NCBI GenBank assembly: GCA_963753845.1
Contig: CAVWEI010000017.1
Span: forward strand, 390,582-454,581
DNA: 64,000 nt
Reading direction: 5' to 3'
Origin: Thiosocius sp963753845
GTDB taxonomy: Bacteria; Pseudomonadota; Gammaproteobacteria; Chromatiales; Chromatiaceae
The notes under the pieces are model-generated. The model was not told the DNA's origin and searched no databases. It saw nothing but the letters and a program-made list of their open reading frames with translations. This document shows positions 54,920-63,943 of this stretch, one piece after another. A program made the position numbers and the translations under genes. Numbering within the stretch: the stretch's first letter is position 1; the number at the start of each line of letters is the position of its first letter.

Positions 54920-56959
54920 GTGCAGGACAGAGCCCAATCTACCGCCAGCAACCCCCTCACCCGGCGCTACGACGTAAGACTCATTACGTCGCTGGGTTTC
55001 GGACTGGTCATTGGCATCCTTCTGGTTTCCATCGTTGGCAGCTACCATACGACCAACAGCCACAATAAGGTGCTGTCGCACCTGGTCCGAAACGCCGGCG
55101 CAAAAACCGTACTGGCTTACACCATGCGCGAGGCCGTCAGAGAACGCATCGACAGCCTGAGAAGCATGCTCGTGCAGCCGGATCCCTTCGAGCGTGACGA
55201 AGAGAAGATGCGACTGTTTGCCTACTCCAGCAAGTATTCGCGCGCACGTAAATCGCTGATCAGACAATTCGAAACCAACCCGGAACGCAAGATATTCGAG
55301 CGGCTGGATGCCACCGCACGCAGCGTCGAACCAGCAAACACACTCGCACTTTCCGCCCTGTTCGATGATTCGCAGACGCGCACCGAGGTGGACGCAGCCG
55401 TGCAGGCCTCAATAGACGGACACCTGCTGCTCCTGCGACGGCTGGATGAGCTGGTGATAACGATTCATCAGACGGCCCAAAGCAGGATTCAGGATGCAGG
55501 AGAAGAGTTCCACGAAGCGTTGCTGAGCGAGGCATTGCTGGGAGCAATCGCGATAGCGATCGCCATGGGGGCTGCGGCCTGGGTGGTCATCAACGCCGGT
55601 GCACGCAACAACAAGCTGTCGCACCAGGCTGCGCACGACCTGTTGACCGGGCTGCTGAATCGCCAGGCTTTTGAGGCCTCGTTGCGACTGACGCTGGAGC
55701 AGACCGAGATTGTGCCGGACAGCCACGCAATAATGTTTCTCGACCTCGACCGTTTCAAACTGGTCAACGACACCTGCGGTCATGCGGCCGGCGATGCCTT
55801 GTTGAAACAACTTTCGGCCAGGCTCGAATCCAGCCTGCGCAACTCGGACGTGCTTGCCCGGATCGGGGGGGACGAATTTGGTCTGTTGCTACGGCATACG
55901 AAACCAGACGACGCAGAACGGGTCGCGGAAAAGATGCGCCGCACCGTCGAGGACTTCACCTTTTGCTGGGACCTCCAGACCTTCAGGATTGGGGCAAGCA
56001 TCGGCATGGTGCCTTTCGACAGCGACAGGATCCCGGTCGAGGAACTCCTGAGCATGGCCGATGCCTGTTGCTACTCGGCGAAGGAGGAGGGTAGAAACCG
56101 CGTACACCATGCCGCCACCAATCCCGAGGCCATGCGTCGTCGATCCGGCGAGATGAGATGGGTGACGCGGATAACCGATGCCATACAGAACGACCAATTT
56201 GTGCTTTACGGGCAGATGATCCGCCCGCTCAACAACAAGCTCGACGATGGCCGCCTGGCACTGGAAGTGCTGTTACGGATGAAAGACAACGATGGCCTTG
56301 GTCTTATCCCTCCAGGACAGTTCCTGCCTGCCGCCGAGCGCTATGGGACAGTGCCGGATATCGATCGCTGGGTGGTACGCAACAGCCTGGATTGGCTCGC
56401 AGGACTGGGCAACACTGCGGAGAACATGCGCATCAGCATCAACATCTGCGGCCCCGCTGCCTCCGACCCTCAGTTTCACTCTTACGTCCGTGACTGTATC
56501 TCCGAATCCGGCGTGCCACCGACGTCCCTGTGTTTCGAGATCACCGAATCCGTCGCCATTCGCAGTCTCGCGAACGCCGCGGCGTTGATTGATGGCCTCG
56601 GTGACCTTGGTTGCCAGTTCGCACTGGATGACTTCGGCAGCGGGTTGTCGTCGTTCAACCAGTTGCGGCACCTCAAGGTGGATTACCTCAAGATCGATGG
56701 AAGTTTCATCCACAACATCGACCGCGACCCGATCAACCGCGCCATGGTCGAATCCATCAACACCATCGGCAAGAAGCTGGGCAAACGCACGGTTGCGGAA
56801 TTCGTCGAGAACGACCGCATCAAGAAGATTCTGCAGGAAATCGACGTCGACTTCGCCCAGGGTTTCGGGCTGCACAAACCCGAACCATTGAGCCACATCC
56901 AGAGACAGATGAGGCAGTTGCGGGACACCGAGTCGGTGCGTCACTTGACTGTCGCCTGA
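54920..56959 (+). CDS. GGDEF-EAL cyclic-di-GMP protein with membrane sensor domain
   Basis: A 679-residue protein from the GTG at 54920. Two membrane helices (about residues 20-43 and 203-224) enclose a periplasmic helical sensor. The GGDEF domain has DLDRFKLVND and an intact RIGGDEFG. The EAL domain has DDFGSGLSSFNQLRHLKVDYLKIDGSF and AEFVEN, but its signature reads EVLLRM rather than EALLR. It may make, break or only sense c-di-GMP; GGDEF looks active, EAL is less sure. The start is uncertain, and a longer in-frame extension overlaps hrpA. Confidence 0.88.
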   Translation: MQDRAQSTASNPLTRRYDVRLITSLGFGLVIGILLVSIVGSYHTTNSHNKVLSHLVRNAGAKTVLAYTMREAVRERIDSLRSMLVQPDPFERDEEKMRLFAYSSKYSRARKSLIRQFETNPERKIFERLDATARSVEPANTLALSALFDDSQTRTEVDAAVQASIDGHLLLLRRLDELVITIHQTAQSRIQDAGEEFHEALLSEALLGAIAIAIAMGAAAWVVINAGARNNKLSHQAAHDLLTGLLNRQAFEASLRLTLEQTEIVPDSHAIMFLDLDRFKLVNDTCGHAAGDALLKQLSARLESSLRNSDVLARIGGDEFGLLLRHTKPDDAERVAEKMRRTVEDFTFCWDLQTFRIGASIGMVPFDSDRIPVEELLSMADACCYSAKEEGRNRVHHAATNPEAMRRRSGEMRWVTRITDAIQNDQFVLYGQMIRPLNNKLDDGRLALEVLLRMKDNDGLGLIPPGQFLPAAERYGTVPDIDRWVVRNSLDWLAGLGNTAENMRISINICGPAASDPQFHSYVRDCISESGVPPTSLCFEITESVAIRSLANAAALIDGLGDLGCQFALDDFGSGLSSFNQLRHLKVDYLKIDGSFIHNIDRDPINRAMVESINTIGKKLGKRTVAEFVENDRIKKILQEIDVDFAQGFGLHKPEPLSHIQRQMRQLRDTESVRHLTVA

Positions 56960-57000
56960 ATCAGCTTTGCATCCTTCACGGGCCTTCATCGCAGGGCGGG

Positions 57001-58401
57001 CTAGTGAGCACTCCCCTTGAGCGCCGCCACCATGCCCTCGATGGTGTCTTTGGCATCGCCGAAGATCAGGGAGGTGTTGTCCTTGTAGAACAAAAGATTG
57101 TCGACACCCGAATAGCCGGGGTTCATCGAGCGCTTGAGGAAATATACCTGCTTCGATCGACCTGCCTCGATGATCGGCATGCCGTAGATCGGGCTCGACG
57201 CATCGTCCTTTGCCGCGGGGTTGACCACATCGTTGGCACCCACCACCAGGGTTACGTCGGTCGAGGCGAAATCCGGATTGATCTCGTCCATCTCCAGCAC
57301 ACGATCGTATGGGATGTCTGCCTCGGCCAGGAGCACGTTCATGTGCCCCGGCATGCGACCAGCCACCGGATGCACACCGAACTTGACCTCAACACCGCGC
57401 GCCTCGAGTAACTCCATCAATTCCTTGAGTGAGTGCTGTGCCTGGGCCACCGCCATGCCATAGCCTGGGACGATAATGACGCGGTTGGCGTCTTCCATCC
57501 AATAGACTGCATCCTCGACCGAGGCCGATTTGACGCCCTTCTCCATCGCCGCAGCGCCGGCACTGGGTGCACCTGAACTCCCGCTGCCGAAACCGCCGAA
57601 CACCACGTTGAAGATCGAGCGGTTCATCGCCTTGCACATGATGTAGGACAGGATGGCACCCGAAAAACCAACGAGAGCCCCGACGATGATCAGCAGATTA
57701 TTGTGCAGCGTGAAGCCGGTCGCAGCTGCTGCCCAGCCCGAGTAACTGTTCAGCATCGAAATGATCACCGGCATATCGGCACCGCCGATCGGTATGATCA
57801 ACGTCACCCCCAGAACCATCGCCAGGATGCTCATCGCCAACAGGGACAAAGCGCTGCCGGTCATTGCGAAGTGCACACCGAGCGCGACGGTCAGCAGCGC
57901 GATCACGGCGTTCAACTGGTGCTGCATCGCGAATTTGACCGGTTTGCCCGAGATCAACCCCTGCAACTTACCGAAGGCAACCACTGAGCCGGTAAAGGTG
58001 ATGGCGCCGATGATCGCTCCGGCGGACAGTTCGCCCATGAGTACCGCATCGAGCAGGCCGGCATCCTTTTTGTTGAGAAAGGTGCCGACTGCGACCAGCA
58101 CTGCCGCAAGGCCAACGAAGCTGTGTAATGCCGCCACCAGCTGCGGCATCGCGGTCATCTGGATTCGTAAAGCGAGTACCGCCCCGATCAGGCCACCGAG
58201 CACGACACCGGCAATGATGAAGCCGTAAGACTGCACCTCGCTGCCCAACAAGGTGGCGGCCACGGCCAGGGCCATACCGATCATTCCAAGGAGATTGCCG
58301 CGACGTGCAGTCGAGGGGTGCGTCAGTCCCTTGAGCGAAAAGATGAACAGCACGGCCGAAACCAGGTAGACCAGGGCCTGCGCATTGGCGGAAATCTGCA
58401 T
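57001..58401 (-). CDS. pntB: NAD(P) transhydrogenase subunit beta
   Basis: A 466-residue membrane protein. The N-terminal half has about nine helices (GGADMPVIISMLNSYSGWAAAATGF). The C-terminal NADP-binding domain dIII has VIIVPGYGMAVAQAQHSL and VGANDVVNPAA with the NADP loop, followed by SLIFGDAKDT. With the two alpha parts it forms the proton-pumping transhydrogenase that makes NADPH. It follows the small alpha subunit gene by 12 bases. Confidence 0.95.
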   Translation of the reverse strand: MQISANAQALVYLVSAVLFIFSLKGLTHPSTARRGNLLGMIGMALAVAATLLGSEVQSYGFIIAGVVLGGLIGAVLALRIQMTAMPQLVAALHSFVGLAAVLVAVGTFLNKKDAGLLDAVLMGELSAGAIIGAITFTGSVVAFGKLQGLISGKPVKFAMQHQLNAVIALLTVALGVHFAMTGSALSLLAMSILAMVLGVTLIIPIGGADMPVIISMLNSYSGWAAAATGFTLHNNLLIIVGALVGFSGAILSYIMCKAMNRSIFNVVFGGFGSGSSGAPSAGAAAMEKGVKSASVEDAVYWMEDANRVIIVPGYGMAVAQAQHSLKELMELLEARGVEVKFGVHPVAGRMPGHMNVLLAEADIPYDRVLEMDEINPDFASTDVTLVVGANDVVNPAAKDDASSPIYGMPIIEAGRSKQVYFLKRSMNPGYSGVDNLLFYKDNTSLIFGDAKDTIEGMVAALKGSAH

Positions 58402-58412
58402 GCCTCAGGGCC

Positions 58413-58700
58413 TCACTTGTTCTTCTTGCGAAACATGGCGAGCATCCGGTTGGTCACCAGAAACCCGCCAAACACGTTGATCGACGCCAGCAACACGGCG
58501 ATGAAACCGATGATCTCGGCAAAGGTGCCGGCGGAGTCCAGGCCGGTCACCAGAAGCGCGCCGACAATAACGATCCCGGAGATCGCATTGGTCAGCGCGA
58601 CCAGCGGTGTATGCAGCGAGGGCGTGACGCCCCAGATCACGAAGTAGCCAATGAAGCAGGCCAGGACGAATACGTAAAGTGCAACCAGTGTGTCTGGCAT
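58413..58700 (-). CDS. pntAB: NAD(P) transhydrogenase subunit alpha, membrane part
   Basis: A 95-residue protein with three or four helices: LVALYVFVLACFIGYFVIWGVTPSLHTPLVALTNAISGIVIVGALL, then GGFLVTNRMLAMFRKK. This is the alpha-subunit C-terminal membrane domain, split off as a separate gene as in many bacteria outside the enterics. It lies between pntAA and pntB in one operon. Confidence 0.95.
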   Translation of the reverse strand: MPDTLVALYVFVLACFIGYFVIWGVTPSLHTPLVALTNAISGIVIVGALLVTGLDSAGTFAEIIGFIAVLLASINVFGGFLVTNRMLAMFRKKNK

Positions 58701-58748
58701 TGCCTATTCCTCAACTCGGTTCTTTTGTCAGTGGCAAACGCCGGCCGC

Positions 58749-59849
58749 TCAGGCCGGTGCCTTCAATTGGGCGTCGCGGGTGATTTCATCTTCGTCCAGA
58801 TCCTTGAGTGCGATGCCCCCGGCGGAGCGATCGAACATGACCTCGAGCAGGTTGGCGATATTCTTTGCGTAGAAGGCACTGGCATCCGAGGGCACCATCG
58901 AAGGGTAATTGGTGTGCCCGACAAGGATGACACCATGCTTCACCACCACCCGGTCGCGCTCAGTCAGAGGGCAGTTGCCGCCGTTCGCGGCAGCGAGGTC
59001 GACGATCACCGAGCCCGCGCGCATGCGCCTTACCACCTCTTCGCTGACCAGAACCGGCGCCGGTCTGCACGGAATCAACGCGGTGGTGATGATCACGTGC
59101 GCCCTGGCCAGTTCATCGGCCAGCAGTGCCTGCTGCTTCGCCTTGCCCTCTTCCGAGAGCTCGCGCGCGTAGCCGCCCTCGCCCGCACCACCCTCACCGA
59201 TATCCAGCACGATCGCCTTTGCACCAAGTGATTCGATCTGTTCACGTGTCTCCGGGCGCACGTCGTAGGCAAGCACGTCACCGCCCAGGCGACGCGCGGT
59301 CGCAATCGCCTGCAAGCCCGCCACGCCGACACCCAACACCACCACCCGTGCGGGTTTGGACGAACCTGCCGAGGTCATCATCAGCGGGAGGAAGCGCCCG
59401 AAATGGCTGGCCGCCTCGATCACCGCTCGGTAGCCGGCGATATTGCTCTGTGACGACAGGGCATCCATCGACTGGGCACGTGAGATGCGCGGGATGCGCT
59501 CCATCGCGATTACCCTGATGCCGCGCTGTTGCATGGCGTTTATCACCGGGTCGTCCTGGTCGCAGGTCTCGGCATGGCCGATGAATATCGCGCCCTCACG
59601 CATCGCGGAGACCTCGTCGACCAGCGGCTTGCGCACCTTGGCAACGATGTCGCAGGCCAGCGCACCTGCCGCATCAGTCAGCTGCACGCCGGCCTCTTCA
59701 TAGGCCGCATCGCTATAGTACGAACCCTCGCCCGCGCCGCGCTCCAGCATCACCGTGACGCCACCTGCAACCAGCTTTTTCGCGATCTCCGGGGTGGTCG
59801 CGACGCGCGACTCGCCATCGACCCGCTCTTTTGGAATCCCGACCTTCAT
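58749..59849 (-). CDS. pntAA: Re/Si-specific NAD(P)+ transhydrogenase subunit alpha, NAD domain
   Basis: A 366-residue soluble subunit (dI). It begins KVGIPKERVDGESRVATTPEIAKKL, and has SNIAGYRAVIEAA, the NAD-binding VLGVGVAGLQAIATARRLGG, and KHGVILVGHTNYPSMVP. It also shows the mobile-loop region ARELSEEGKAKQ. It is related to alanine dehydrogenase. It heads the pntAA-pntAB-pntB operon. Confidence 0.95.
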   Translation of the reverse strand: MKVGIPKERVDGESRVATTPEIAKKLVAGGVTVMLERGAGEGSYYSDAAYEEAGVQLTDAAGALACDIVAKVRKPLVDEVSAMREGAIFIGHAETCDQDDPVINAMQQRGIRVIAMERIPRISRAQSMDALSSQSNIAGYRAVIEAASHFGRFLPLMMTSAGSSKPARVVVLGVGVAGLQAIATARRLGGDVLAYDVRPETREQIESLGAKAIVLDIGEGGAGEGGYARELSEEGKAKQQALLADELARAHVIITTALIPCRPAPVLVSEEVVRRMRAGSVIVDLAAANGGNCPLTERDRVVVKHGVILVGHTNYPSMVPSDASAFYAKNIANLLEVMFDRSAGGIALKDLDEDEITRDAQLKAPA

Positions 59850-60535
59850 AGCTTTTTTCTTACGAACCCAAGAGGGAAGTTTTGGTTAGCACGGCATTAT
59901 CTGCCGAATAACTAATGTGGGTCAAAATCAATAGTGATTCTCAGTCAGACCCCAATCATCACCGGACAAGTGCCTACCGACGGCCTGCCCAGTCTGGAAA
60001 GCACCGCTCACGATGTCCGCAGCAACCGCAAAAACTGTCGAACCTCTTTACACTTCTTTACACTTCGAAGCTCACCCTACATTAACAACACTTCTTTACC
60101 TATTGTTTTCCCGACTTTTTTCGAATTTGGCCCGATTGATGCTTCGTTATACGGGACGATCGGTGCCGATCAAGAAGAAGAATCGAGAAGAATAATAAAG
60201 AAGATAGACGCCCCTCAAGGCGTCAAGCTTGAAAGCCGGCAATTGCCGGCTTTAATTTTTTTCCATGCCCAACCCCTCAGACCACAGCAATCCGTTTTTC
60301 CTGACTCAATGCAGGCCACACCCTAACAAATCCAGTGGCCGGAACAATCGTCCAAACCAAACTGTTCCCGATCACCTGATATTCCGCATGCCAACCAGTC
60401 ACTTGGTTTTTCCCCGATTGCACATGTTACGGTCGGGCAAAGCATGTGGATAAAAAGACCATGGTTATTCTTACCCAATACAAGCTCGGCACCGGGTAGC
60501 CGCACTACAGCGGCCACTCGATCACCTTCCCTGGC
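59850..60535. other. AT-richer non-coding region with an orphan terminator
   Basis: About 690 bases between pntAA and the IS1595-like element. From 60040 it has tandem TTTACACTTC units, and from about 60170 a purine-rich tract leads to a strong terminator at 60232. No coding frame is convincing. On the minus strand, 60323-60530 holds a protein-like open frame that may be the tail of a gene cut by the insertion sequence. Confidence 0.4.
60232..60262 (+). terminator. rho-independent terminator with no gene before it
   Basis: AAAGCCGGCAATTGCCGGCTTT is a perfect palindrome (60232-60253), followed by AATTTTTTT. It reads rightward, yet no plus-strand gene precedes it, so it may end a small RNA. 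Confidence 0.75.
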
Positions 60536-61557
60536 GGCTATGTCCCCGTTAGGTGTTGGTGGGCCTAGACTTAAAGGTGAAGACTCCATGCAGGAGGACT
60601 CGCCATGGAAAAACCGACGTTTCGCGCTTGGCTGAGCCAGCTGGAGCAATTGTCGCCCAGTCAGTGGGAGCAGTTGCATGCTCGTATTGAGCAGGAGGAC
60701 GCCTGTACAGTTGATCGGCTGCTCGAAGCCCATCCCCCCACGCAATGTCCTCATTGCGGTGCCGCCCATCTGATTCGGTGGGGATCGGCTCACGGCCTTC
60801 CCCGCTATCGCTGTAGGGCATGTGGCCGAACCAGCAACACCCTCACCGGCTCACCCTTGGCCCATCTTCGCCAACGCTCACGTTGGTTGCGTTTCGCCCA
60901 AGCCTTGATTGAAGGCGTGACGATTCGTCAAGCTGCTGTGCAGTGTGCGATCCACAAAAATACGGCCCTACGGTGGCGGCGACGTTTCCTGGAAGCGCCG
61001 GCTTTGCACCAGGCTTCACAGGTGCATGGCATCGTAGAGGCAGATGAAACCTTTTTTCTCAAGTCCTTGAAAGGACAACGCCATTTGCCTCGCCCTCCGC
61101 GCAAACGGGGCGGCGTCGGCCGGACCCGGGGAGCAGGCCCGGATCATGCGCCGGTTCTCGTGGTCAGGGACCGCAGTGGCGCGATGGTCGATGTGATATT
61201 GGAGAAGCTCGATGCCGTCCATGTTCGCCAAGCGCTCAAGCCTTTGATCGACCCAGAGGCCGTCTTGTGTACGGATGGGGCATCGGTTTACAGCACGTTT
61301 GCCAAAGCGACGGGCATCGCACATCAGGTCTTGCCGACACGGGGACCGAGAGTACGAGGCCCATTCCACATCCAGCACGTCAACGCATACGACAGTCGAT
61401 TGAAAAACTGGATGCGTCGCTTCCACGGTGTAGCGACTCGATATCTCGACCAGTATTTGGGGTGGCGCCGGTTGCTGGAACGTTATCGTGAAGCGATAAA
61501 CCCTCAGGATTGCCTGTTGGAGGCCTTCGGGCACCAACACCTAACGGGGACATAGCC
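60536..61557 (+). mobile_element. IS1595-family insertion sequence
   Basis: A complete element of 1022 bases. Perfect 26-base inverted ends (60536-60561 and 61532-61557, beginning GGCTATGTCCCCG) flank a single transposase gene, whose stop codon lies inside the right end. I see no 8-base target duplication beside the ends, so rearrangement after insertion is possible. Confidence 0.85.
60605..61555 (+). CDS. IS1595-family transposase (ISXO2-like DDE)
   Basis: A 316-residue transposase. An N-terminal zinc ribbon has CPHCGAAHLIRWG and YRCRACGRTSNTLTG, followed by a helix-turn-helix (TIRQAAVQCAIHKNTALRWRRR). The catalytic domain has VEADETFFLKS, then LCTDGAS, with an Asn/Glu region near FHIQHVNAYDSRLKNWMRRFHG. 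This matches the ISXO2-like domain. A GGAGG site lies 7 bases before the ATG. It appears intact. Confidence 0.92.
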   Translation: MEKPTFRAWLSQLEQLSPSQWEQLHARIEQEDACTVDRLLEAHPPTQCPHCGAAHLIRWGSAHGLPRYRCRACGRTSNTLTGSPLAHLRQRSRWLRFAQALIEGVTIRQAAVQCAIHKNTALRWRRRFLEAPALHQASQVHGIVEADETFFLKSLKGQRHLPRPPRKRGGVGRTRGAGPDHAPVLVVRDRSGAMVDVILEKLDAVHVRQALKPLIDPEAVLCTDGASVYSTFAKATGIAHQVLPTRGPRVRGPFHIQHVNAYDSRLKNWMRRFHGVATRYLDQYLGWRRLLERYREAINPQDCLLEAFGHQHLTGT

Positions 61558-61867
61558 TTAATTTTGCCCATCCCCAACGAATAAGGCTAGATCGTGATCG
61601 CGCAGCGAGCCACGATCTGAGCCGTTTGTTGGACGGCCCCGTAGTGGGGGATCAGTGATCGGGGCTAGAAAATAGCTTTTGCCGGTTCAGCGCGAAGGAT
61701 CGGCCGAGCGGTGAGAAAGGGCGTCTCCGGGCTGGCGGCAAAGGCGGGAGACGGCCGTAGTGGTAGGCGTTTGTGTCATGTTCTTTGCCGAAGCGGGTTT
61801 TTCGGTCGAGCGCGTCTATCCACTTTCGGGCGCGGCAATCCGACGAGACGTTTTGCGGCGGCCTGTG
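61558..61867. other. non-coding gap between two insertion sequences, with a hairpin
   Basis: About 310 bases. At 61572-61634 a long imperfect hairpin runs from CCCCAAC to GTTGGAC with paired inner blocks (AGATCGTG and CACGATCT). The rest should include the transposase-3' end (ori-like end) of the IS91-type element. No gene is seen. Confidence 0.45.
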
Positions 61868-62980
61868 TTACATGGCCTGCTGTCCTCGAAGGGGGGTTGG
61901 CGTTGGTTTTAAACGCGAGAGATCGAACGGGGTGACACCGGTTCGGACGATGACCATCGGCTGCCCGCAGCATGGGCAGGTGATTGGCGGACGCGGTATT
62001 GGCGCGGTGGGTTCTGGCGGTTTTGCCGGCAGCAGGATCTGCAGCAAGGCGATCAGTCGCTTGCGGTTGGGGTGCAGAAAGCCGAAGTTACGCGCCCGCC
62101 GAAACCCTTTGGGCAGGACGTGGCGCAGTAGCAGCGCGAGGAAGCGCGCGCCGGTTTCGGTGCGATAGCGGTATTTGCCGGTTTTGCTGTCGCGGTAGCG
62201 GAAGGTGACTTGGCCGTTCTCGCAGGCGACGATGTGCTTTTCGAGCAGGACGCCGCGGTAGAGATAGCGTGAGAGATAGACCAGGGCCTTCTCCCCGGTG
62301 CCGACGGCCTTGCAGTCGACAACCCAGTGTTCGGGATAGCGTGCCGGCAGGTGCAGACCGGCCTCGGTGAGGGCGTGCAGCAGTTTGGCGCGAAAGACCT
62401 TGGCCAGGGCCTTGTGCGAGAACAGATAGGGGCGTTTGCCTTTCGCGCGTTTGGTTCGCCAGAGCCGTCGCTTTTCATCGACGGCACCGGCCGGGATAAC
62501 GACGTGGATGTGCGGGTGGAAGTCGAGGCGCCGGGAATGGGTGTGCAGAACGGCAATCGCACCGGTTTGGCCGCGTAACTGGCGATCGTTTTGCGCAAAC
62601 TGCGCCAGGGTCTGCCAGCTGCAGCGGATCATCGCATCGTAGACTTGGCGTTGGTGTGCCCAGGCCAGGTCGCGTAATTCGCGCGGCAGCGTGAAGGTGG
62701 CCAGGAAGTAGCGTACCGGCAGCTGACGTTGGCGCTGGCGCTGTAACCACTGCTCGGCCTCGTGGTGTTGGCAGTGCGGGCAGGCCCGATGGCCGCAGGA
62801 ATGCGGTATCCAGTCGGTATGCTGGCAGGCTTTGCAGGCGACCTGCAGATGGCGGCTGGCACGGGTACGGCACGCCTTCATCGCCGCCAGCGCGCGACGC
62901 TGACCAGGCAGCAGGGTGTCGCCGTAGTGATCGAGGAAGTCCGCTTCGAACTGCTGAATGAGTGTGGCGAGTCGGATCAT
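61868..62980 (-). CDS. IS91-family transposase (HUH/Y2)
   Basis: A 370-residue transposase. The N-terminal zinc-binding region has CKACQHTDWIPHSCGHRACPHC. The HUH motif is HPHIHVVIP, and the catalytic tyrosines lie in VYLSRYLYRG. The last part has ITCPCCGQPM. This is the IS91/IS801 type that moves by a rolling-circle mechanism. The ATG overlaps the stop of the recombinase gene (ATGA). It appears intact. Confidence 0.92.
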   Translation of the reverse strand: MIRLATLIQQFEADFLDHYGDTLLPGQRRALAAMKACRTRASRHLQVACKACQHTDWIPHSCGHRACPHCQHHEAEQWLQRQRQRQLPVRYFLATFTLPRELRDLAWAHQRQVYDAMIRCSWQTLAQFAQNDRQLRGQTGAIAVLHTHSRRLDFHPHIHVVIPAGAVDEKRRLWRTKRAKGKRPYLFSHKALAKVFRAKLLHALTEAGLHLPARYPEHWVVDCKAVGTGEKALVYLSRYLYRGVLLEKHIVACENGQVTFRYRDSKTGKYRYRTETGARFLALLLRHVLPKGFRRARNFGFLHPNRKRLIALLQILLPAKPPEPTAPIPRPPITCPCCGQPMVIVRTGVTPFDLSRLKPTPTPLRGQQAM

Positions 62981-63882
62981 GAGGCCGCCCTCGCGGCAGC
63001 TACCTGGTCGATCAGGTCATTGATCCGTTGGTGGGCATCGTGCTGCTGGTGGGCGGTGAGATGGGTATAGCGGGCGGTGGTCAGGACCGAGCGGTGGCCG
63101 AGGATCTGCTGGACGGTCAGCAGATCGACGCCGGCTTCCAGCAGATGGGTGGCGTAGCTGTGGCGCAGGCTGTGCGGGGTGATCTTTTTTTTATCCGGCA
63201 GTCGGCCACGACGCGCTTGAGGGTTTGCTGGACGCCCCCGCGATCCAGCGGGGAATTGGCGGTGATGGCTGCCGACAGGCCGCCGTGGCGATTGGGGAAC
63301 AGGAGCCTGGGGTGGCGATGCAGGCGCCAGAACGCGCGTAGCTGCACTCAGCGTGGCATCGGGCAACGGCACCAACCGATCCTTATTGCCCTTGGCATTG
63401 CGCACGTGCACGCGCTGTCGGTCAGCATCGACGTCGCCGACCTGCAGGCGCAGCCCCTCACCGAGGCGCAGGCCGAGGCTGTAGAGGGTGAAGAACAGCA
63501 CTTGGTAACTGCGCACCCGGGTGGCGGCCAGTAGCTGTCGGACCTGGTCGACGGTGACGATGTCGGGCAGACGCTGCGCCTTCGGCGCCTTGATCAGATC
63601 GAGGTCGAGCCAGGGCTTCTTCAACACATGGGCATAGAAGAACTTCAGGCCGTAAAAATCGAGCTTGGCGGATGTCCACGAATGGGTCTGCAGCAGGTCT
63701 GCGAAGTAGTCGAGCAGTTGGGTTTCGGAGAGGTTATCCAGCCGATAATCGAAATAGGCGCCGATGCGCCGGATGGCGCGGGCGTAGGCGTCGATCGTCT
63801 TCGGGCGCAGTCCCTTGAGCTTCAGATGCTTGAGATGGCGCTCGTACTGGGAGTTGAAACGGGCTTTGGATGGTGCTGTCAT
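62977..63882 (-). pseudogene. tyrosine recombinase of the IS91-type element, two compensating frameshifts
   Basis: A 301-codon frame with an N-terminal SAM-like domain and, at the C-terminus, HSLRHSYATHLLEAG and LGHRSVLTTARYTHL, giving the H-R...H...Y residues; the first Arg is in LGLRLGEG. Between about 63350 and 63185 the sequence is nonsense in this frame, while the neighbouring frame encodes the expected linker (LRAFWRLHRHPRLLFPNRHGG). One base seems gained near 63347 and one lost in an A8 run at 63185-63192. Catalytic residues stay in frame. Sequencing error is possible. Confidence 0.8.
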
Positions 63883-63888
63883 GGCGAC

Positions 63889-63943
63889 GTAACCTCATGA
63901 TGCATTGGCTGATGCTCCCTCGGCAACGAGGGCGTGAGGTTAC
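63889..63943. repeat. hairpin at the terminus of the IS91-type element
   Basis: GTAACCTCA (63889-63897) pairs with TGAGGTTAC (63935-63943), and inside it CCCTCG-GCAA-CGAGGG (63917-63932) forms a second stem. It lies just upstream of the recombinase start and could be the ter-like end. The window stops 57 bases later. Confidence 0.5.

Noticed and set aside
59934..60326. 130-codon plus-strand frame before the IS1595-like element
   Set aside because: It runs through a strong terminator and low-complexity tracts and shows no recognisable domain.
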